A stretch of DNA of 64,000 nt from Thiomicrorhabdus sp963677355 (GCA_963677355.2 CAXXXQ010000002.1:1054001-1118000), one strand, 5' to 3'; shown: positions 25,421 through 34,236, counted from the stretch's first letter. The notes: a model not told the origin generated them from the letters alone. Program-made: numbers and translations.

Positions 25421-26998
25421 TTATAAGTTAAGAATGGTTTGTGTTAGCTGCTGAGAAGTTGAAATAACCTGAGCAGAAGCCTGATAAGTACGTTGAGTTT
25501 GAATCATATTCACCAACTCACCGGCGACGTCCACATTGGAATACTCAAGCGAACCGGCATTGACGGTTCCCAAACCGACCGACTGCGGCGCACCCAACTG
25601 GCGAGTACCGGAACGGAAGGTTTCAGCATAAGTCTGACCACCCAATTTTTCCATCGCATTTTTATCCGAGAAATTTGCCAGAGCTAACTGGGCAACCGGA
25701 ATGGAACGCCCGTTAGAATAACGCGCTTGAATGACACCATCTAGACCGGTTGAAAGCCCAACCAAGTCACCAATTTTATAACCGTTCTGAGTGACACCGC
25801 GGATATTGTAAGTTCCTGCATATTCGGTCATTTCAGTTAAATCTGCCGAAATGCTTAACGGATCTACCGCTCCCGTTAACGGATCGTTAACCAAGAAACT
25901 CATAGATGGAGAAGTTGTTCCTGCATCCGTCCAAGCCAGCTCACCAAATACCGGTTCGTTGGTTACCGCATTTAATTCAGGCACGTCACCGGAAACGGCT
26001 GTTGGATCAGTCGTATCAGGCGAATAAACTTTTTGTAATTTTCCGTCCGTATCAAAACGCAGCTCATAAACCAAAGCGTTGTTCCCTTCCAAAACACCCG
26101 GAGTAATGACACCGTCGCCGTTTGGATCGTCAACCGCACTTTGTACCCATTCACCGGTAGCTTCATCATAATCTTGCACGGTATATTGCACTATCCAGCT
26201 GGTATATTTGTCATTAACACCATCGCCGTCAAAATCTTCAGTCGAAGGCGAAGTCGAATGAGGTTGCGCCGTCGTCGCCGGTTCAACTACCCCGCGTTTG
26301 TAGAAGTTTGCCGTAATACGGTGCTCACCACCCAAGGAATCATGAATCACCTTGTTGGTTGAAAAATCCGGAAAACCGCCATAAGCAGCCGCATCGGTCG
26401 GATCCAGCAACATCGCTAGGTTAGCCTGTGTTCCCACTGATCCGGTCAAGGCATCTGCCGCCGTTAAATCGACGTTGTACTCTTCCTGACCATCCAGGTT
26501 GATATCAAACGTCATTTCATCGGTTGCACGCGGCAACTTATTGACTTCATCCAGATCAATCGACCCCAAAGTGGTATCAAATGTCGGGTTGATCTCAGTC
26601 GAAAGCGTTTCGTTCAACAGATAACCTTGAACTCGATTATCGTTTTGATCCGTCAAGAAACCGTCTTTATCTAATTTAAAAGAACCGTTTCGAGTATAAA
26701 CCGCATCATACTTGCCGGCTTTATCTTCAAGAACAAAGAAGCCTTCACCATCAATCGCCATATCCAGCTCACGCCCGGTTCCTGAAATGGTACCTTGAGT
26801 GAAATCCTGTGTAACGGATTGAACTCTTACCCCGTTACCAGGAGAGTTTTGCGGGCCTGAAAACATATCCGCAAATTCGGCACGAGAACCTTTAAAACCG
26901 ACAGTCTGTGCGTTTGCCAAGTTGTTAGAAATAACCCCTAAACCATTAGAGGCTGCATTAATCCCGCTTAATGCATTTAAATCATAAGCTACACCCAT
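25421..26998 (-). CDS. flgE: Flagellar hook protein FlgE
   Basis: 525 residues. N-terminal LGVISNNLANAQTVGFKGSR and C-terminal SLEYSNVDVAGELVNMIQTQ are the conserved hook ends; the central ~150-400 region is Asp/Thr rich, including DFDGDGVNDKYTSWIVQYTV and a second DPNGDGVIT segment that look like calcium-type DxDGDG loops. E. coli FlgE is 402 residues. It polymerises into the hook. Last gene of flgB-flgC-flgD-flgE. Confidence 0.93.
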   Translation of the reverse strand: MGVAYDLNALSGINAASNGLGVISNNLANAQTVGFKGSRAEFADMFSGPQNSPGNGVRVQSVTQDFTQGTISGTGRELDMAIDGEGFFVLEDKAGKYDAVYTRNGSFKLDKDGFLTDQNDNRVQGYLLNETLSTEINPTFDTTLGSIDLDEVNKLPRATDEMTFDINLDGQEEYNVDLTAADALTGSVGTQANLAMLLDPTDAAAYGGFPDFSTNKVIHDSLGGEHRITANFYKRGVVEPATTAQPHSTSPSTEDFDGDGVNDKYTSWIVQYTVQDYDEATGEWVQSAVDDPNGDGVITPGVLEGNNALVYELRFDTDGKLQKVYSPDTTDPTAVSGDVPELNAVTNEPVFGELAWTDAGTTSPSMSFLVNDPLTGAVDPLSISADLTEMTEYAGTYNIRGVTQNGYKIGDLVGLSTGLDGVIQARYSNGRSIPVAQLALANFSDKNAMEKLGGQTYAETFRSGTRQLGAPQSVGLGTVNAGSLEYSNVDVAGELVNMIQTQRTYQASAQVISTSQQLTQTILNL

Positions 26999-27072
26999 GA
27001 TATTTCTCCTTGTGTTATCAATCCAATCCGTTAATGAAACTGGATGTTTTAATATCTTTATTTAATTTTGTT

Positions 27073-27765
27073 TTAACCGCTGATCTCTCGAACGGAATCC
27101 ATATTCACTTTTTCACCGGTTGCCAGAGTCAAGCTCATGCTTCCGTCATCATTGATGGTCACCGTATTCACCCTTGAGGCAACCACTGTATCTATGGACT
27201 GTAATTCTCCTGCTTCATCCGTTCCATAAACCGTTAAACTATAAACACCAGAGTCACGGCTGTTCCCCTCGCGGTCTTCTCCATTCCATAAAATATTCTT
27301 TTCACCCGAATTCAAGTCATCCAGGAATATTTCAGTAACCAAACCATCCACATCGGAAATAACCACAGTCACATCCTCTAAAGGCTGATCAAGGTTTAGC
27401 TGAATATTAGAAGCCTCTCCTTCAACATGGGAGAAGTCCTCTCCTGTAACAAGGACATTCTTCCCTATCAGTGAAGAGGCCTGCATAGTCTGCATACCTA
27501 GAAAACCAGTCATCATGGCCGTAATAGATTCATTCATTTTAGTAGTGGCTTCCAACTGGCTCATCTGCGTCAAATCAGTCACAAAGCTGGCTGGATCCAT
27601 TGGCTGAGATGGATCTTGATTTTGCAGCTGAGTAGTTAGCAGGCGCAGAAAATCCGCCTGACCCATCACATTATCTGGAGCAAACGAGCTGCTGTCGGAA
27701 GACTGTTGCATTGCTTCAACATAGCTCTGATTTGTTGTTGAAACACCGGAAACATCAGTGGCCAT
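27073..27765 (-). CDS. flgD: Hook-capping scaffold protein FlgD
   Basis: 230 residues. The N-terminal part has QADFLRLLTTQLQNQDPSQP and DLTQMSQLEATTKMN, the FlgD signature; the C-terminal part (~110-220) is the FlgD Ig/Tudor region ending with LATGEKVNMDSVREI. It caps the growing hook and is later replaced by FlgK. Located between flgC (10 bases) and flgE (74 bases). Confidence 0.93.
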   Translation of the reverse strand: MATDVSGVSTTNQSYVEAMQQSSDSSSFAPDNVMGQADFLRLLTTQLQNQDPSQPMDPASFVTDLTQMSQLEATTKMNESITAMMTGFLGMQTMQASSLIGKNVLVTGEDFSHVEGEASNIQLNLDQPLEDVTVVISDVDGLVTEIFLDDLNSGEKNILWNGEDREGNSRDSGVYSLTVYGTDEAGELQSIDTVVASRVNTVTINDDGSMSLTLATGEKVNMDSVREISG

Positions 27766-27775
27766 AATCTACTCC

Positions 27776-28186
27776 TTATTTACCCAGTTGAATGGTGCGT
27801 AGTAATAATTGTTTTGAGGTATTCAAAACCTCGATATTCGTTTCATAAGAGCGAGAGGCGGAAAGCATATTTGCCATCTCCTCTACCACATTGACATTCG
27901 GTTTATAGATGTAACCCTGCTCATCTGCTAATGGATGATTGGGGTTGTATTCCATTTTGGCAGGCGCTTCGGATTCCACAATCTCTTTGACCCTTACGCC
28001 GGAGGCCGGTTCATACTGGTTTCCTTGCAAAATCGTTTGGAAAACAGGTTGCTTGGACTTATAGGTTTCCTCTTTATTGGAGCTAACACTGTCCGCATTC
28101 GCCATATTTGAAGCGATCGTATTTAAACGCACGGTCTGAGCGTGCATGCCGGAAGCGGAAATATCTAGAATTTTAAACATCGACAT
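27776..28186 (-). CDS. flgC: Flagellar rod protein FlgC
   Basis: 136 residues, normal size. N-terminal FKILDISASGMHAQTVRLNT and IASNMANADSV, C-terminal VNVVEEMANMLSASRSYETN and LLLRTIQLGK fit FlgC exactly. It is a proximal rod subunit. It lies 22 bases after flgB. Confidence 0.94.
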   Translation of the reverse strand: MSMFKILDISASGMHAQTVRLNTIASNMANADSVSSNKEETYKSKQPVFQTILQGNQYEPASGVRVKEIVESEAPAKMEYNPNHPLADEQGYIYKPNVNVVEEMANMLSASRSYETNIEVLNTSKQLLLRTIQLGK

Positions 28187-28208
28187 AATTTTGACCTCCT
28201 AACTCTGC

Positions 28209-28607
28209 TTACTCGCCACGCAACGCACTGCGGATCCCGGAAATTTTGCTATCGATAAACTCGAGCGTCGCTTGCTGCTGAAGCGCGTTTTCCATGAACT
28301 GTGCTTTTTCAATATGAGTTTCAACCGTATTGCCATCCAAAGCAGGCTGGGTTGGCTGGCGATACATCAGATATTTAGAAGTCGAGGCAAAACCGTCGCC
28401 GTCAATGTGTCGGGCATTGGTTTTTTTCATTTCCGGTTGAGAGCGGTCAAAGTCAGAAGAGGCATCTTGCAAGGCTTGTCTAAAATCGATATCTTGCGCT
28501 TTGAAGTTTGGCGTATCCGCGTTTGCCAAATTATTGGCAAGCAGCTGGGCACGCTCATTACGCACTCTAAAAGCGGCTTCATGAATACCAAATATCGATT
28601 CTGCCAT
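28209..28607 (-). CDS. flgB: Flagellar rod protein FlgB
   Basis: 132 residues. RNERAQLLANNLANADTPNF near residue 17 is the rod-protein motif, in the FlgB form ending with APDYKA-like NFKAQDIDF. The C-terminus has QFMENALQQQATLEFID. It is the most proximal rod subunit and the first gene of flgBCDE, with sigma-54 and possible sigma-28 promoters upstream. Confidence 0.93.
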   Translation of the reverse strand: MAESIFGIHEAAFRVRNERAQLLANNLANADTPNFKAQDIDFRQALQDASSDFDRSQPEMKKTNARHIDGDGFASTSKYLMYRQPTQPALDGNTVETHIEKAQFMENALQQQATLEFIDSKISGIRSALRGE

Positions 28608-28695
28608 GACTGTTCCCTTTCAATTTCATTAACTAAAATTGGTGTTGTAAATGTCCGAGCGTCTTTTGACTCTTCTCTTATTTTTAATGAAACAG

Positions 28696-28713
28696 TAGCA
28701 ACGCGAATGCCAA
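28696..28713 (-). promoter_or_regulatory. Sigma-54 promoter of flgB
   Basis: Minus strand TTGGCATTCGCGTTGCTA: GG (28710-28711) and GC (28698-28699) are separated by 10 bases and the -12 block is TTGC. It lies about 90 bases before flgB. Confidence 0.82.
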
Positions 28714-28771
28714 GCTTTTAAAAAAACGTTTTTTTCGCTAAAAAAATTCTAAAGTTTGTAAAAACCGGCAG

Positions 28772-28797
28772 TTATCGGCAGAAATTTGAAAACTTTA
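28772..28797 (-). promoter_or_regulatory. Sigma-28-like element upstream of flgB
   Basis: Minus strand TAAAGTTT (28790-28797) and GCCGATAA (28772-28779), both perfect FliA half-sites, but separated by 10 instead of 11 bases. It would give a leader of about 158 bases that runs through the sigma-54 promoter. Activity depends on tolerance of the short spacer. Confidence 0.45.
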
Positions 28798-28887
28798 ACT
28801 TTTTTTGAGGAAAATCTTGCCGCCCAAAAACTTAATACAAAACAACATCTTATTTAAATCCTAAAGATGCTCGGCAGACAAAAGATA

Positions 28888-28913
28888 ATAAAAAACCCGC
28901 TTTATGCGGGTTT
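28888..28913 (-). terminator. Terminator of cheV-flgT
   Basis: AAACCCGC / GCGGGTTT (28893-28900 and 28906-28913) with a five-base loop, followed on the minus strand by a T run. It lies 27 bases after the flgT stop and insulates flgB. Confidence 0.85.
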
Positions 28914-28939
28914 AAGACAACATTTTTTTGACACCTGAT

Positions 28940-30205
28940 TTACCAAGTTTTAACAAGATCACCGACCTGAATCGTACCTTTTTTGGCGGTAACTTCCGCA
29001 ATGGCAAAGCGAGGCATAATACGTTTTATTTTCAGAAAAGCGCCGGGAACAAAATCTTCTCCCAGATCAACACCATTGAATCTGACCGGTCGGCCGGTTC
29101 TATGATAAACCGCTAAATCATCGCCGACTTCGGCCCCCGAGTCGGCATTCAGATAGATAATATATTGCCCGTCACGGACATCAATGATTTCGCTTTGGAA
29201 AGTTTTGCAATGCAGATAATCCAGAGAATCAGTCACTTGCTGCTCTAACAAAGCATGAAAAACCTTGCCGGTATCGGTAGCAAAAAAACCATTAGAACCA
29301 AACGGCTTATCACGCCCGACATAGACATCGCCTTCAACATCAAAACCGCCACGTGATTGGTGAACCAGCGTTTTGTCGATTAAATCAACCACATACCAAT
29401 CTACCTCGATAAAACGCTCCTTGGGACTTACTTGTAGGTCATAGAAAGCCTTGATATCATTTTTCAGGCCGGCAAAGCCGTCTTTCTCGATATGTGAAGA
29501 CATGGATCGAATTACCGTCAATAGTAAATATTGGGCACCGGTTTTATCACGGATTGTGCTTAACTGATCCGAATTCAAATTAGGCGTAATCTGCTCGTTA
29601 GGCTGAATATCAATTGATTCGTTTACCAAAATATAATTTTTATAGCCTTGATTGCGGATTCGGCGCTCAAGCTCTAATTGATACCCCGTCAGCAAATTGG
29701 ATACATCCTTAGCATGGTAAGGCTGAGCCATCGCGACCGGAGCAATCGCTAAACGCGTTTGATACTGATTGCCGGGCAGGTTAGTACAGACGCCTCGAGC
29801 CTCGGTCAAACAAACCTTGAGAGTCACCTCATAATTCAAGGCACCTTGTTTGGTTTGACCGTACATGTCTTCCGGTTCTTCATACCCCTCACCAAGCACG
29901 GTAAAATTTTTAATCTTACTGGCCGACGTAAAACGAGCACTATCGAGCTTTAACTGGTAATTCTCCATCGACTGATCGGTTTTCACCGTTAAATTATTTT
30001 TCATGCTGGCTTGCTTCAAAGCATCTCGGATCGCCATCTTACGTGCAAACGCTTTATCGACATCTTTGGAAGAAGCACTGCCTTTAACGGTGATGCAAGG
30101 CCCGTCATCAGGATGGGTAGAAAAATCGCCATACACCTCTTCCTGTTGGGCAAACGCCAAACCGCTCAATATGGATAGGATGAAAAATAAGGTAATTGAC
30201 TGCAT
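28940..30205 (-). CDS. flgT: Flagellar H-ring assembly protein FlgT
   Basis: 421 residues with a signal peptide (hydrophobic 5-18, cleavage after AFA). Residues ~35-130 hold the N-terminal domain with GSASSKDVDKAFARKMAIRD; a middle domain (~150-310) has YQLELERRIRNQGYKNYILV; the C-terminal domain (~330-421) is beta-rich and ends VGDLVKTW. This is the architecture of Vibrio FlgT, which forms the outer-membrane-side H ring of sodium-driven polar motors. It lies 28 bases after cheV, with which it is probably co-transcribed. Four cysteines in the mature part may pair in the periplasm. Confidence 0.85.
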   Translation of the reverse strand: MQSITLFFILSILSGLAFAQQEEVYGDFSTHPDDGPCITVKGSASSKDVDKAFARKMAIRDALKQASMKNNLTVKTDQSMENYQLKLDSARFTSASKIKNFTVLGEGYEEPEDMYGQTKQGALNYEVTLKVCLTEARGVCTNLPGNQYQTRLAIAPVAMAQPYHAKDVSNLLTGYQLELERRIRNQGYKNYILVNESIDIQPNEQITPNLNSDQLSTIRDKTGAQYLLLTVIRSMSSHIEKDGFAGLKNDIKAFYDLQVSPKERFIEVDWYVVDLIDKTLVHQSRGGFDVEGDVYVGRDKPFGSNGFFATDTGKVFHALLEQQVTDSLDYLHCKTFQSEIIDVRDGQYIIYLNADSGAEVGDDLAVYHRTGRPVRFNGVDLGEDFVPGAFLKIKRIMPRFAIAEVTAKKGTIQVGDLVKTW

Positions 30206-30232
30206 AACTTGCTCTCTTAAGGCTTCGCCAAA

Positions 30233-31189
30233 TCAGCGGGAACTCACTTCATCAATACGATTTACAATCGTTCTGGCCAACTCGTCCGAATGCCACTTGG
30301 AAAGAAAGACATTCGCTCCGACCTTACTGGTTAAGGTCTCGTTAAAACCGCCACTTAAAGAGGAGTTTAATACGACAAACAGGTCTTTAAGGCGATCATC
30401 TTTGCGAATACTGGTGGTCAGGGTGTAACCATCCATCTCCGGCATTTCAATATCCGAAATCACCATTAATACCCGTTCACCTACCGGAGGGGAAATGCCT
30501 TTGGCAGCTTCATCAGCCCACTTCTGTAAGAATTCCAAAGCCAGTTTGCCGTTATTGACAATCTTATGAGCAATTCCCATTTTCTCAAGCACCCCTTTCA
30601 ATTGCGCTCGAGCAACCGTGGAATCATCCGCGCCCAATACAAAATAGTCGTGACCGCGGGTTTTTTCTGAGTGGGCGGCAATAAATTCTTCAGACATATC
30701 GTTAGAGGAACCGGACACTTCGGCCAACACTTTCTCGACATCGACAATCTGTACGATCTGTTCCTGAGCTCGAGTAATTCCGGTCAGGTAGTTTACATTC
30801 TGCAAAGAGTCCGGCGGCGGTAGAATATCTTCCCATCGCAAGTGAACGATTCGATCAACATCTTCAACCAAAAAACCTTGTACGGAGCTATTGAACTCAG
30901 TAACGATGGTCAAGCTATTACCATAATTCTTCGGATCTACCGGTTCCAGATCTAGCGCCATGGCCAAATCAATCATCGGCATGGTCTGTCCTCGAATATC
31001 CGATACTCCGACCACTCTCGAATCCGCTTTGGGAACACTGGATATTGGAGGAGTACGAATCACCTCTCGGACCTTGAAAACATTGATACCGAACAACTGC
31101 TTACCTTTAATCGTAAATAGAAGCAATTCCATTCGGTTCATACCGGCTAAAGATGTTCTTTGATCAACACCTTTTAAAAAGCTAGACAT
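30233..31189 (-). CDS. cheV: Chemotaxis coupling protein CheV
   Basis: 318 residues. A CheW-like domain (~20-165, with LFGINVFKVREVIRTP and RGQTMPMIDLA) is joined to a receiver domain (~180-310). The receiver has DDST at the acidic pocket, phosphoacceptor Asp in MVISDIEMPEMDGYTL, and a Lys in FLSKWHSDEL. CheV couples chemoreceptors to CheA and adjusts adaptation by phosphorylation. In Vibrio cheV precedes cheR and flgB; here flgT follows it and no cheR is seen. Confidence 0.93.
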   Translation of the reverse strand: MSSFLKGVDQRTSLAGMNRMELLLFTIKGKQLFGINVFKVREVIRTPPISSVPKADSRVVGVSDIRGQTMPMIDLAMALDLEPVDPKNYGNSLTIVTEFNSSVQGFLVEDVDRIVHLRWEDILPPPDSLQNVNYLTGITRAQEQIVQIVDVEKVLAEVSGSSNDMSEEFIAAHSEKTRGHDYFVLGADDSTVARAQLKGVLEKMGIAHKIVNNGKLALEFLQKWADEAAKGISPPVGERVLMVISDIEMPEMDGYTLTTSIRKDDRLKDLFVVLNSSLSGGFNETLTSKVGANVFLSKWHSDELARTIVNRIDEVSSR

Positions 31190-31255
31190 GCTAACGCCAC
31201 CTTTAATTTTATCTGTTTGATCGTATTAAGATTTCCATGATTCATAATCATCCTA

Positions 31256-31274
31256 AAAACCGCTCAACGGTTTT
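31256..31274. other. Hairpin between divergent cheV and flgA
   Basis: AAAACCG / CGGTTTT, a 7-bp inverted repeat with a five-base loop, midway between the two start codons. T on one side and A on the other make it weakly terminator-like in both directions. It may also be a binding site shared by the divergent promoters. No clear sigma-54 or sigma-28 promoter was found in this 119-base gap. Confidence 0.4.
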
Positions 31275-31308
31275 GAAAGGCTAAGATTCTCATGTTAGAC
31301 TGATTTTT

Positions 31309-32025
31309 ATGAAACAGTCTCTAAAATACCTATTTTTCTATCTTCTCACGGCTTCGAATCTAGCCGCGGCGAACAATACTCAAAATGTAGAAACTTCCGA
31401 GTATCAATCCATTGAGAAAATTCATCAACTTGTCGAAAACCATGTAAAGCAAAAAATTGACCAACAACTTTTTGAACCCGAAATTCAACTTCGCAAACTC
31501 CCTCATGATCTGCAGCTTCCTAACTGCCAATCGGCGCTTGAACTGATTGACAACCGAATAGAGAAAACCGCCGGCAGGATGACCATCAGAGTCCTCTGCC
31601 CACAACCAAAGTGGCAAGTTTTTGTCCCGGTTAACGTAGAAGGTAAAAAACCGCTGGTTGTTTCCGCTAAAGCTATTCTCAAACGTGCCGTTATAACAGA
31701 AGAAGATGTTAAACAAGAATATGTCTCTTATAAACAAATTCCTACCGGTAGCTTGGTTGATATCAATAAAGCGATCGGCATGCGAACTAAACGGGCCATT
31801 GGGGCAAATCAACCGATTAAGGTTCGAGATCTGCAACCGCCTTTTTGGGTATTTAAAAACAAAGAGGTCAACATTATTACCAAAATTGGTGATATCGAGG
31901 TCAAAACCAAAGGGATTGCATTAAAAAATGGCGTTGTCGATGAACAGGTTCCGGTAAAGAACAGTTCCTCGGAAAAGATTATTAACGGCATAGTAATTGC
32001 TCCTAATACCGTATTAGTTCCATAA
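31309..32025 (+). CDS. flgA: P-ring assembly chaperone FlgA
   Basis: 238 residues with an N-terminal signal peptide (hydrophobic 8-20). The C-terminal SAF-like region has KRAVITEEDVKQEYVSYKQI, IGMRTKRAIGANQPIKVRDL and the final V-I-A-P-N-T-V-L-V-P. FlgA acts in the periplasm to assemble FlgI into the P ring. It is divergent from cheV and 123 bases upstream of flgM. Confidence 0.92.
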   Translation: MKQSLKYLFFYLLTASNLAAANNTQNVETSEYQSIEKIHQLVENHVKQKIDQQLFEPEIQLRKLPHDLQLPNCQSALELIDNRIEKTAGRMTIRVLCPQPKWQVFVPVNVEGKKPLVVSAKAILKRAVITEEDVKQEYVSYKQIPTGSLVDINKAIGMRTKRAIGANQPIKVRDLQPPFWVFKNKEVNIITKIGDIEVKTKGIALKNGVVDEQVPVKNSSSEKIINGIVIAPNTVLVP

Positions 32026-32057
32026 GTCAAAAAAGTAATTTTTTTAAGATTTGTCGC

Positions 32058-32084
32058 TAAAGTATTTATCGAAGTGGTCGATAT
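32058..32084 (+). promoter_or_regulatory. Sigma-28 promoter of flgM
   Basis: TAAAGTAT (32058-32065), 11 bases, GTCGATAT (32077-32084): 13 of 16 FliA consensus matches with exact spacing, 64 bases before flgM. Anti-sigma factor genes commonly have their own sigma-28 promoter as well as read-through from flgA. Confidence 0.75.
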
Positions 32085-32148
32085 AGCACATAGAATCTTA
32101 AGAATTACTGTTAAAATAGCTGGCATTAACCAGAAGTGAGGCTGGAAA

Positions 32149-32457
32149 ATGGATATTAAAAATTTATCAAATAGCGTCAATCCCGGACGCGCTAATGAGG
32201 TTAATAAACCTCTAGACAGAGGAACGTCCCCACAAAACGCGTCTTCTTCGGCGGCCGATGCAGGTGACAGAGTTACCTTAACCGACAAGCTTGCTCAAGC
32301 ACGTGAATTGGAATTAAAATCACAAGACGTTAGAGTGGACAACTCAGAAAAAATTGCCGCCATTAAAGCGGCCATTGCCGAAGGCTCGTATCAAGTCGAT
32401 GCACAGAAAGTTGCAGACAAACTTTTACAGACAGAAGTGTTGTTTGCCAAAAATTAA
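32149..32457 (+). CDS. flgM: Anti-sigma-28 factor FlgM
   Basis: 102 residues. The C-terminal half holds the sigma-28 binding helices: VDNSEKIAAIKAAIAEGSYQ VDAQKVADKLLQTE-type sequence is diagnostic. The N-terminal half is disordered and Ser/Ala rich. FlgM blocks FliA until the hook is complete and is then exported. ATG 32149 has a GAGG-type site. flgN follows 13 bases later. Confidence 0.93.
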   Translation: MDIKNLSNSVNPGRANEVNKPLDRGTSPQNASSSAADAGDRVTLTDKLAQARELELKSQDVRVDNSEKIAAIKAAIAEGSYQVDAQKVADKLLQTEVLFAKN

Positions 32458-32470
32458 GGCCGTTTAAAAA

Positions 32471-32959
32471 ATGAACACTGCGAGCAACCCGTTTAATGAA
32501 ACCCTATTCACCTCACAAGTTTCAGAGCTTGCTCGTCTGTTAAATGAGTTTTCCGGCGTCTTGGATAACGAAGCCCAAGCCATTAAAAAAAATGATGCCG
32601 AAAGGCTTCTCAAATCAAATACAAGCAAACAGCAAATTGCCGAGCAATTGAACCAGGCCGGCAATGCACTAGAAACGACCCTAGCGGTTTTTTCAACCAA
32701 TCTAATCGATTTCTCGGTTCACGACTATTTCGCAACCCTACCTGAAAATACCCAGGAACAAGTTAAAGAAGTCATTAACCTAACCGTAGACTGCCATGAT
32801 AAAAACCTAGCCAACGGCATGTCTATCCAGATTTTAAGCAATATTAACCAAAATGCATTGGATCTAATTTCAGGTAAAGGTAAACAGGACGTCAAACTCT
32901 ACGGTGCAAGCGGTGAAAAAACCCAATCCGGTGATCAAAAATCCCTCGGCAAAGCTTAA
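32471..32959 (+). CDS. flgN: FlgN-type export chaperone for FlgK and FlgL
   Basis: 162 residues, helical. LLNEFSGVLDNEAQAIKKND near the N-terminus fits the FlgN family (the L-x-x-E-x-x-A-I-x-x-x-D pattern), and the C-terminal segment is polar. It follows flgM directly, the standard order. It keeps FlgK and FlgL soluble until export. Confidence 0.85.
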   Translation: MNTASNPFNETLFTSQVSELARLLNEFSGVLDNEAQAIKKNDAERLLKSNTSKQQIAEQLNQAGNALETTLAVFSTNLIDFSVHDYFATLPENTQEQVKEVINLTVDCHDKNLANGMSIQILSNINQNALDLISGKGKQDVKLYGASGEKTQSGDQKSLGKA

Positions 32960-33034
32960 TTTATTCCTCATATCCAACAAACTGACAATTTTTTGACTCA
33001 AAAATAACAGACATTATTTTGCCAATTTTAAGCG

Positions 33035-33052
33035 CTGGCTTATTTTCTGCTT
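33035..33052 (+). promoter_or_regulatory. Sigma-54-like promoter upstream of the PilZ gene
   Basis: CTGGCTTATTTTCTGCTT: GG (33037-33038) and GC (33049-33050) are 10 bases apart, with TGGC and TGCT blocks, but the -24 element lacks the usual CAC. It lies about 145 bases before the PilZ ATG. Confidence 0.45.
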
Positions 33053-33194
33053 ATCTTCAACGAAAAATTACCAATTAATTGAGTTTACGGAAACAACCTG
33101 CCCGATCAGGCATTGTTTGTAATAAAATTAAATTTTTGTAAATGCTAGCCATATTCAGCATGCAGATTTGGCTGATGAAGTAGAGAGAGAGAAT

Positions 33195-33788
33195 ATGCGT
33201 AGAGACAAACGCTCTTATTACCGAATTGATGTGATTATGCCGTGCAGCTATCGCATTTTATCCATAGAAGAAGCAGAAGAAACTGTCTTGCCGAGCACGC
33301 CTGATTCCAAATACATTGAAGAGTACTTCATGACGAATCTGACTCAGCTGGACGAACAGATTAATGAAGTCATCTCTCACATCAATCAAAAGAGCTCTTT
33401 ACTGGCCAGCGCTTTAACGGCTATGAACAGTAAAATTAATTTTCTGCTGCAAACCATCGATGAAAAGCAGTTATCCAGAGCCATTCCCCAACGTCTGGTC
33501 AATTTAAGCGGCGGAGGCATTGCTATCGATGTGGAAGAAGAAGTCAAACTATCCGACAAAGTCGATTTATTGATCAAACCGCTTCCGGATGAAACACCTA
33601 TTTTGGTCCGCTGTGATATTGTCAGCATCAAACCTCTTGCCGACGGTAGTGAAGGTTCGACTATCGCGCTTGCTTATCAAGCACTTTCCGAAGATGATCG
33701 AAGAAAATTGGTCTACTTTATTCAGTCTAAAGAGATTGAATACGCTCAGAAAAAACGTAATTCGGAAGCCAACTTCAGAAAACTCTAG
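33195..33788 (+). CDS. PilZ-domain protein with a helical insertion
   Basis: 197 residues from ATG 33195; GAGAG eight bases upstream favours it over a TTG at 33168. It opens with RRDKRSYYRID, the RxxxR c-di-GMP motif and first strand of PilZ. The second motif, (D/N)xSxxG, appears as NLSGGGI only near residue 101. Between them lie ~75 residues of mostly helical, coiled-coil-like sequence (NLTQLDEQINEVISHINQKS and on). It probably binds c-di-GMP in the cytoplasm and modulates motility, as YcgR does; that role is inferred from its place after flgN. It is the last plus-strand gene of the block. Confidence 0.75.
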   Translation: MRRDKRSYYRIDVIMPCSYRILSIEEAEETVLPSTPDSKYIEEYFMTNLTQLDEQINEVISHINQKSSLLASALTAMNSKINFLLQTIDEKQLSRAIPQRLVNLSGGGIAIDVEEEVKLSDKVDLLIKPLPDETPILVRCDIVSIKPLADGSEGSTIALAYQALSEDDRRKLVYFIQSKEIEYAQKKRNSEANFRKL

Positions 33789-33831
33789 ATTAGGCTTCAG
33801 TTCTAGATAGCTTAAATCACAAATAGATAAC

Positions 33832-33857
33832 AAAAACCCCTGCGAGCAGGGGTTTTT
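33832..33857. terminator. Bidirectional terminator between the PilZ gene and the small coiled-coil gene
   Basis: AAAAACCCCTG / CAGGGGTTTTT, an 11-bp stem with a CGAG loop and T runs in both directions. It serves two convergent genes. Confidence 0.9.
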
Positions 33858-33885
33858 AGTTTTAACACCATGTATATTTTTTCAA

Positions 33886-34176
33886 TTAAGGAAAAGCGTA
33901 CCTTTTGTCACCTTGTGACGCCCTTTCTTTTTTGGCAACCTCATCATCGAGCATCTGCTTCATCTTTTTTTCGAGCGCCTTCATCTTAGCCAGACTTTTT
34001 TGCATTTTAGCCTCGCTTTCCTGAACCGACCTTGAGGACTCTTTCAGCTGCTTATCATGCTTGGAAACTTTGCTTTCCAGGACGCGAACCCGAGTACTGA
34101 TACTTGCCGCATCGGCAACTCCTTGCCATATAAAGACAGATAAAAACAACGCAACTAAAACGGATTTTAAATTCAT
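33886..34176 (-). CDS. Small exported coiled-coil protein, unrecognised
   Basis: 96 residues from ATG 34176, which has GAGG ten bases upstream; an ATG four codons earlier overlaps that ribosome site. Residues 1-24 are a signal peptide (VALFLSVFIWQGVADA). The rest is a continuous charged coiled coil (VRVLESKVSKHDKQLKESSR, then KMQKSLAKMKALEKKMKQML). No cysteine is present. It lies 60 bases after flgP on the same strand. I do not recognise the family; a periplasmic or outer-membrane-associated helical accessory of the FlgP structure is possible. Confidence 0.7.
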   Translation of the reverse strand: MNLKSVLVALFLSVFIWQGVADAASISTRVRVLESKVSKHDKQLKESSRSVQESEAKMQKSLAKMKALEKKMKQMLDDEVAKKERASQGDKRYAFP

Positions 34177-34236
34177 GATTTGCCTCATAAGCTTATCTAT
34201 TCACTCGACAACACTCGGCAGTCAACCATACTCAAT

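Larger units (their letters stand above)
28608..28939. other. flgB-flgT intergenic region (332 bases)
   Basis: Contains the flgB sigma-54 promoter, the sigma-28-like element and the flgT terminator. The segment 28740-28800 is A/T rich and has inverted AAAGTTT / AAACTTT copies. No open frame with a ribosome site was found. Confidence 0.6.

Noticed and set aside
31360..31836. 158-codon open frame on the minus strand opposite flgA
   Set aside because: Antisense to a clear flgA with signal peptide and conserved motifs; no start signals.
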